A stretch of DNA of 64,000 bases from Rhea pennata. Its lineage: Eukaryota; Chordata; Aves; Rheiformes; Rheidae. Positions 57,631-64,000 of this stretch are shown one piece after another. A program made the position numbers and the translations under genes. Below the pieces are notes generated by a model that had not been told where the DNA came from, made no database searches, and was given only the letters and a program-made list of their open reading frames with translations. The DNA is taken from contig NC_084672.1 of the NCBI RefSeq assembly GCF_028389875.1, forward strand, positions 8,482,458-8,546,457. The letters are read 5' to 3'. The first letter of the stretch is position 1, and each line of letters begins with the position of its first letter.

Positions 57631-59161
57631 GGGATGTGTATGGCTGAAGGATGCCTTCAAGAGGTACTTCTAACTGTTTTCCAAGTTTAATTTGGAGGCA
57701 TCACAAAGTAAGAGTACCTGTCCTTTGTTCCTGCTCCTCATTATTGAGAACATGTGCTTGATTTCCTATTTGAGTTTGCCTGGCTTTATCTTCCAACTGC
57801 TGTTGGTCCTTGCTGTGCCTTTTTGTGCAATGCTGTTAGAGAACACTCTCTAATGTTTGAGATCTTGGCTGCTGGAAGGTGTTAAGTTGCTCTCCCCCAC
57901 AGCTATCTCTTTGACAAAGGGATTTGAGCTCTTCCTAGAGCCCCTCATAGCAAGGCATTTCCCTGCTGTATCTGGTGGGTTTTATAATTCTTTCCAGCAC
58001 CATCTCCCAGAGCTTTTAGCATTCTTTGAAAAATGTATTTGTGAAAGCTGTTATCAGGATATACTAGCATTGGTCTCGCCAGTGAGGTCTGAAGTTACAG
58101 ACCTTCTCCATCCCTTTACATACAGCTAAAGACTGTATTAGATATTGTCTATGTCATTCTCTGAGAGCTTAGAGTTACTTTATTAGGAAATAACTTTATT
58201 TCAAGCTTTTTTCTTTTAATTGCTGCACAGAGACTTCACAGTTTGCTGCAGCCCTCCCATCGCAGCTATGTCCTGCTCTGTTTGCTCCTTAATGCACACC
58301 TCTGTGTTCGCCTCCACTAAGGCGCACTTACTTTACTCATGCCCAGCGTGTCAGGCAGTCTGCAGAGCTCTGGGACCTGCAGCTGCATTGCTGTGTGCTG
58401 CTCTGCCACCCTGTGTGTTGCCTCAAATTGTAGCAGCAGGAATTTTACACTGCCTTCCTGAACAGTGCTGGAGAAGCTGACTGGCATTGGGGTAATGCCA
58501 ATCACCCTGGAACACTATTAAATCCAGCCTTTTTTATGCTGATTTCCCACATTGCTAGTTGTACATTCTTATGATTTCAGCTCTTTGATACACTCCCTCT
58601 TGCTTTCTCAAACCGAAGTTGGTGGCTACTTTAATGCTTTTGCAGAGAAAAAAGGAAATGGGTGGAGAGGGGCTGGGTAATGAGGAGAATAAATGGGAGA
58701 CAGGGATAAATGTTGGTTTTGGAGGTATCAGGCAAGTTATCTGTATGTGTATATGTGTACATATTGCAATGCAGAGCGTAAAAGCCAGAAGTCTCCTTTA
58801 GCAGAGCCTGTAATCCTATTAGAAGGATTATTCTGTCGTTCTGGGCTATCTGATCATGGTAAGAACTCATTTAGGTCAGCTGTTTAGGAAATTTACACAC
58901 ACAAGAAAAATTAAATAAGCCTCTTGCTGTATTTCATAGGGATCGACAGGCTCCTTTCAGACTTTTTCTGTGCTACTGATTACATCCTTGTTCTTGTAGT
59001 TTCTCCGTATCCCTCTTAAACCCTTATGTAAATGGCTTGTTTTCAACTTTTTATTTATAACAGCAGATGTTGGATAGATGATGTGATAGCTAGACCCTAG
59101 GTATTTCCAGACATTGAAAAGATTAGAATTTTACATGAAGTACTCTAGTTTTTGCTCTCCC
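57631..59161. other. non-coding stretch, no gene seen
   Basis: A 23-bp alternating purine-pyrimidine tract (TG/TA steps) lies at 58742-58764. Frames are under 91 codons, no domain. Confidence 0.6.
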
Positions 59162-59190
59162 TGTGTGTGTGTGTGCGCGCATGCACACGT
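59162..59190. repeat. 29-bp (TG)n-(CG)n alternating tract, Z-DNA type
   Basis: Uninterrupted purine-pyrimidine alternation: TG repeats, then GCGCGC, then ATGCACACGT. The mix of TG and CG steps is the most favourable known composition for the Z-form, better than the TA-rich tract near 35.4 kb. Confidence 0.85.
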
Positions 59191-59199
59191 TGTAACTTT

Positions 59200-59345
59200 G
59201 AGAGTAAGGGTATGGGCAGGCCTGATTTGTGGGCAGAACTTAATGAAAGCTAAATCTGGTTTAGCAGGGCCCCAATCAGTTTAATCCCTGGTCTGCTGAT
59301 TATCAGCAATGTTATAATTTAATTTGAAGCCTCTATATTTAGAAG
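59200..59345. promoter_or_regulatory. possible conserved non-coding element with Maf-like palindrome
   Basis: At 59294-59308 TGCTGAT-T-ATCAGCA is a near-perfect palindrome. Its outer parts are the two Maf half-sites TGCTGA and TCAGCA, but they are three bases apart, whereas standard Maf response elements have one or two bases between them. It is followed by AT-rich AATGTTATAATTTAATTTG. The surrounding 150 bases are non-repetitive with balanced composition. Conservation is inferred from appearance only. Confidence 0.28.
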
Positions 59346-62300
59346 GTCAGTGAAGCACTCCCATTCTTTCATTTACAGAGAGAAGGGAGGGTAGCAGTCG
59401 GTTCAAGTGCCTGGCTTCCTCAGAGCTCCAGCAGAGCTAGGTATTAAACAAAAGAGTGCTTGAAACAAGCAACCAAACAAAGCAGCTGGACACAAACATG
59501 ATTACGTAGCTAGCTAGGAGGCCCTTCACGTTAGGAACAGTGTAGTGGGAACTTCCACCTCCTGAACTGGAATGAAGCCATGGCTATCTTGAGAATCATG
59601 TTGTATTTCAGTCCCTACCCAAATTTTTCTTGCAGAACTAAGAGGAAGGTGTATATAAAAATCTCGCCTTTGCTGCCAAAACACAGCTCACTCATGAGGG
59701 ACTCCTTAGTGCTGACAACATCCCAAATGTCTATGAAGGGCAGTTGAGCTGTTTCCTTCCATCCAGTAGAAGGAAGGTGCTGTAGATGCACAGATAGAGG
59801 TCTGAACTGTCCATTCACCCCTCTCCATGCAGTATTTTGGAATATTTTAGCACTGCAGCATCTCTGATCAGAAAACTCTGCCTGCAATCCAGCAGAGCTT
59901 TGAGGAGATCCATACTTCTGTGTACATTCAGGAGTTTCAGATGTCTAGCAGCTCAGCGTGGATAAAGCCTACTCTAGCTGCTGCATGCATTATAATCCTA
60001 GACACTTTCGCAGGAAGCAGCCAGATCAACTGCACAACGTGTGTTTTGAGATGGGACCTTTCCAGAAAGCATCAGAAATAGTGTGAATGTGCTCCTCTAG
60101 ACTGAACAGTTTCCTCTGGTGTGTATGGGCTGCTGCAGCAACCCCTCTCCTCCCCAGATGCCTTGCTTCTCTGTGTCCCTCTGTGCATTGATCTCATTGT
60201 GAACAAGTCTCTAATTGCTTGAATTGCTCTTCCTCTTCCCCCACAATGGATCATGTCAAGAATACTGTTTTCTTACACCCGCCTTATGTTTTGGAATAGA
60301 AGAGTGCTTGGTTCAGGGAAGGGAAGTGAAAGACTTCCTTAAGCATGGAAATTGGGATGATGATATGCAGCAATAAACCTTCTTCATCAGATGTCAGATT
60401 ATGGTGGCAAGCCCTTCTCATTTAGAAGGGCAAGCAGGGCCAGTTTCTGAGAGCATTTAAGTCTTGTTGGTACTTGGGATTTGCAGTGTACAGTCAGATC
60501 AAGCTTCTGCCATCACTAAATTTTCTCCTTTCCATCATCAATTTTCTTTGATAGTTTTTATGACTTGTGGACTGCTGGCTATCTGGGAGTTTCTTACACT
60601 GCCTATGGTGTTGGTTTTCTGTATGAGATTGGATAGTAATCTTCTTTCAGCCTTTCCTTCACCTTCTCACCTGAGTCTCCTTTGCTGGATTTATTCCAGT
60701 TCTAGAGCATGTTAGATGACGCTCATTAATTTATGCTCTGTCAACACTTCTTGTTTTAGCCAACCAGAATGCTTACTTTAAGAGCAGATATTTTTTTCTG
60801 CCAGATACCTGCTCCCTCCTCTGTGGCTCCAGTGGAGTTCTGGTGACATCCAGTGTCTAGTTTGACTTATCACTGGCATGTGCATGTACATCCTATGCTG
60901 ATTTCCCCAGGGAATGCTATAAATCTGAAGAATTACTTCCCCCTTAACTCATCTGCATTTGAATGAGGCATCATGCACCATGTCAGCGGTGTTTGTGACA
61001 TCTGTAATTCACACATGAAGAAAAAGAAACCTTTGAGGCCAGAGCTCGTAGGAAAAGCTTTCCTTAAAAGAAGACACAATTGTGTACAAAGAGAAATGAG
61101 AACTGAGAAACAAATCACAGCTTCCATTGGAGATAATGAGAATCTCAGATAGTAAAACAATGTGTAACTTACTGAGGCCAGAGCAGTCCCCTCTCTCCGT
61201 TCCCCAGAGAGGCTTGGCAGTTTCTAATACTCACACAGTCACGGCTTCCTTTCCCTCTCTGAAAGCAACACGAGCCCTGCAGGAAAATGGCTGGTAAAAG
61301 GTGCAGAAGAAATGCCAAGGGCAGCAGCACAGGCGGCTCTTGACTTGCTGCTTTGTCACTGCCTGGGGCCCTCACAGAGCAACTCTGTTTTCAGAGATTG
61401 GCAGGCAGGAGGACTTCTCTCATAGCCCAGACACTGAGCTCTCAGCTGGAGTTCACGTTGGTGAGTAGGACTTTGCTAAAGCACTGGTGGTGGGAGGTCT
61501 GACACAAGCTTATTCTGAGCACTCCAGAGGCATACCACAGGCTAAAAGCAATATTTACCCTCATCCCCACTTTCCAGCCTCATTTAGTTAACTGGGGCAA
61601 ACACAGGCTGTGCCTCTGTAAGATTTCCTCCCATGGAGATTCCTGAGGCCCTAGAGCCATTCCTGGAGAGAATAAATAGAAGCCCCAGTTGTGGGTCATT
61701 AAACATGAGACAAAGCGCGGGGGAGCGATCTGTCACTGGTGGGCTAGGAGAGAGTAAATGGACCTTTCCATCCCTAAATGCTGTATTCACTCTTCATTAC
61801 ATTCTGGGATGGATCTCAAAGGAAGTTGTTGCTGCAGCTGCATGTCCAATGCACCAGCCTTGGGGGGCAGAAAATGCTGTTGCTCTTGCTCTCAGCATCT
61901 TCTCTGCCATTTCATAGATCATATTGAAAAACAGTCCTTTCTCAGCAGGACTCAAGAATCCAAGCTTGATGTAGGTGCAAGAGAAGCCTCTGAAATACAG
62001 CTTTTTACTTCAGCAGTTCGCAGATATCTGAATTATCAATGATGGGCCTTGGCTTTAAAGAAATAGAACTTTGTGCTTTAATGAATTTGAGGTAGACTCT
62101 GCCTCTCTCTGCTTTAGAAGAACCCTGAGATGAAGACAAATGTTTTTACCAATGAGGAGGTGAAGGGCATCTGGGCTGAACTGCCAAAACCACTTGATGC
62201 AGGGCTTAGCCTGCAACTTCACCTCCCAGGTAGTCCTCTTGCCCCAATCCCTTCTGGTGGAAGATGTGCAGAACAATAATATCTCAGCCTGCCAAAGGCC

Positions 62301-62720
62301 AGAGCCAGATAACTCTCAGCAAGGTGGTTTCCCCAGAATGTAGTCCTGATGATCTAATTTTATACTGTTTGTTTCCTTTAATTGATGCATATTGTATAAA
62401 TTAACTTTGTTTCTGCATAGCTCTTCTCTTTCTCTGTGAGCTTTTATGGCCAGGATAGCCTGGAGAAGGGTAATTAAAACACTGAACCATGACTGTGCCT
62501 CTAGCCAAGGAGCAAGAAGACCATATAATATATGTGGGGCTGATAAAGATCTGAGAGCTGGAGAAACAGAGCACCAGAAGATCTGTCTGTGCCCATCAGT
62601 CTTACTTAAGAAACCTTTTCTATTCATTGCTGTTGAGGCCTGTCTCTTCTCTGCTTTAAGTGGATGCTAAGTTTAGGAGCCTCTGGGTGAACATCATCCT
62701 TTCAGATACTGGCTCTGTCA
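59346..62720. other. non-coding stretch, no gene seen
   Basis: No domain-bearing frame (largest 103 codons, 62316-62627 -). The frame opened by CCCATGGAGATTCCTGAGG at 61633 (94 codons) starts plausibly but shows no family and no supporting exons. No repeat recognised. Confidence 0.55.
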
Positions 62721-63025
62721 ACGACGTGGGCAGGTGCTTCTCCAGACGTTAGCAGAAAGCTCCCAGAACGCTCCAGCAAAACTGCATGATGTTACCGCGC
62801 GGAAGGACTCTGTCTCTGCGCTTTATTGGCGAGCGCTACCTGGGGAAGCAGCTGAAGCGTCTCCCTGCCCCTTAAGACAGGTAGCTCTAAATGGGTATTC
62901 GTGCTTGTTTTGCAAGTCACACACAGGGTTGAACTGTGGCTTTTCTAACCCTGCGTGCGTTGAGGAACAGGAGAGAGCTGCTGCCCGGGACCGGAGGCGC
63001 AGGAGTTAACTCTATGTTCGGCTCT
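62721..63025. promoter_or_regulatory. CpG cluster, possible promoter or CpG-island edge
   Basis: I count 18 CpGs in about 300 bases (for example ACGACGTG at 62721, ACCGCGCGG at 62795, GGCGAGCGC at 62829, TGCGTGCG at 62952, CCCGGGACCGGAGGCGC at 62984), far denser than the CpG-poor bulk of the window. GACGTT and ACGACGTGG are loosely CRE-like. A plus-strand frame (62734-63009, 91 codons) covers the same bases, with no domain. More CpGs continue thinly to about 63450. The strand of any transcript cannot be told. Confidence 0.4.
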
Positions 63026-63861
63026 GAGGCAGTCTTAAAGAGACTTTTTCAGAAGGCTGCCTCCTTCCATTACAGGCCTTTTTCACTATTGTTCTTTCAA
63101 GATAAAGAACTTGGCTCTGTAAAGGAGTAAACCAAGCACTGTTTTATTGCTACCAGCTGAATAGTAAAAAGCCAAGCATAACCCATTTGCTATTGTGCAG
63201 TGGTTAAAATCCAGCTCAGTACTTTGCATTCCAAGACATCCTCCCTCATCCTTTTTCATAAGTTTCCTCACAAGCAGTAAAAATATCTTGCAAATGACTT
63301 ACTCCCAGCCACAAAAGCCCCCACGTAAATATGCTGGTGCTCAATTGCTGAGGGGAAGCGATTGCACAGCAGCAGCTATAGGAATCTTTCTTTAATTTAA
63401 ATGAGGCAATCGCCTTCCGCATCTGTAAACGCACTCTAACGTTAACCTCAGACTGCAGGCTAGTTACCTTCAAAACAAAATCAGATTATAGCCATGTTGA
63501 TGTTAATGCCTTAGGTCTTAGCTGAACAAAACCTTACTCTGGGTATGGTCTTTTTAGATATTTGTGGTTACAGCCTGCATTCCTATATCTGTAAGTATCT
63601 GGCTATTCAAGTATGTAACCAGATGTAAGCTGAAGTCACTGAGTATCAGAGCTCTACTGAAGTTCTCCTTTTTCCTTATTTGTGGTCAACTTTACCTCTG
63701 TAGCCCATGTTCTCCCACGGGGCTGTGTTTTTTCAGCAGTAAGTGCATTTTTCTATCGGTAACCAGGTGCGCTCTTTAAGGCCAGACAAACTGGAGGCCT
63801 GGCAGAGGCTGTGTGCAGTAACTCTACAGGGAAGGCAGGAGGCACTGTGGGGGTGGGTACT
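63026..63861. other. non-coding stretch, no gene seen
   Basis: Moderate CpG retention at 63358-63445 (AAGCGATTG, AATCGCC, TTCCGCATC, AAACGCAC, TAACGTTAAC). The palindromic TAACGTTA sits at 63438-63445. No gene supported. Confidence 0.55.
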
Positions 63862-63911
63862 CTGTACTCTTTTCTTTTTTTTCTTTCTTTTTTTTTTTTT
63901 TTCTTCCTTCC
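63862..63911. repeat. polypyrimidine tract (T-rich)
   Basis: Nearly pure T with scattered C from about 63867 to 63911, including a long T run at 63888-63902. Slippage-prone; the frame reading through it is an artefact of low complexity. Confidence 0.88.
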
Positions 63912-64000
63912 ATGCAAAGCTGTAGGCTTAGAGAGAGAGGCCAACTGGAGCTGTGATGGACAAGAGATTCCCTGTGAAAAGGGCACTGGGAACAATGGTG

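Noticed and set aside
57855..57895. MIR or LINE tail-like TTTGAGATCTTGG ... GGAAGGTG
   Set aside because: Only the tail-like words match; nothing upstream follows the core of the element.
61633..61917. Frame opened by CCCATGGAGATTCC, possible first coding exon
   Set aside because: Good start context but no domain, no promoter signal near it and no donor-acceptor pair that links it to other open segments.
1..64000. Endogenous retrovirus, CRISPR array, bacterial insertion sequence or operon
   Set aside because: No reverse transcriptase, gag or envelope-like frame, no paired long terminal repeats, no regularly spaced repeats and no ribosome-binding-site-led gene series are visible on either strand.

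Overview
This window looks like nuclear DNA from an amniote, most probably a bird, and it is essentially non-coding: no gene can be defended. The repeat content carries the taxonomic signal. There are 3' ends of CR1-type LINEs (27.5 kb, 40.6 kb and a weaker antisense one at 18.8 kb). There are old MIR-type CORE-SINE fragments (0.9 kb, 2.2 kb, 22.7 kb). At 50.85 kb there is a tRNA-Ile-like SINE whose 3' end is a CR1 tail, the architecture of TguSINE1-like avian SINEs. I see no L1 or Alu-like element, no retroviral gene and no bacterial-style gene packing. The exact species cannot be read from this sequence.

All open frames are short (156 codons at most), overlap on both strands, lack recognisable domains and mostly sit in stretches that are poor in stop codons by composition. 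The best single candidate for an exon-like segment is 12973-13171, and it is weak. The window is best read as intergenic DNA or part of a very large intron.

Layout: 0-5 kb holds MIR fragments, a modest CpG-rich patch at 2.4-2.65 kb and possible decayed DNA-transposon material. 5-13 kb holds a fold-back repeat (5.22 kb), a Z-DNA-type tract, an 18-G run and a small CpG patch near 11.95 kb. 13-27 kb is AT-leaning with long A/T homopolymers, a MIR fragment and a DR1-type nuclear-receptor motif at 24.02 kb. 27-41 kb holds two CR1 3' ends and several simple repeats. 41-51 kb holds very long A runs, a perfect 14-bp hairpin (44.21 kb), a perfect 20-bp palindrome (48.83 kb) and the SINE. 51-64 kb holds a triplicated 27-bp unit shaped like a splice acceptor (55.80 kb), a Maf-like palindrome inside a possible conserved element (59.29 kb) and the densest CpG cluster of the window (62.72-63.02 kb), which is the most promoter-like place.

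No new multi-gene system is visible. The observations most worth checking are the SINE with its altered anticodon loop, the acceptor-like minisatellite, the CpG cluster near the right edge, the perfect inverted repeats and the long pure A/T runs that have no attached retrotransposon body.
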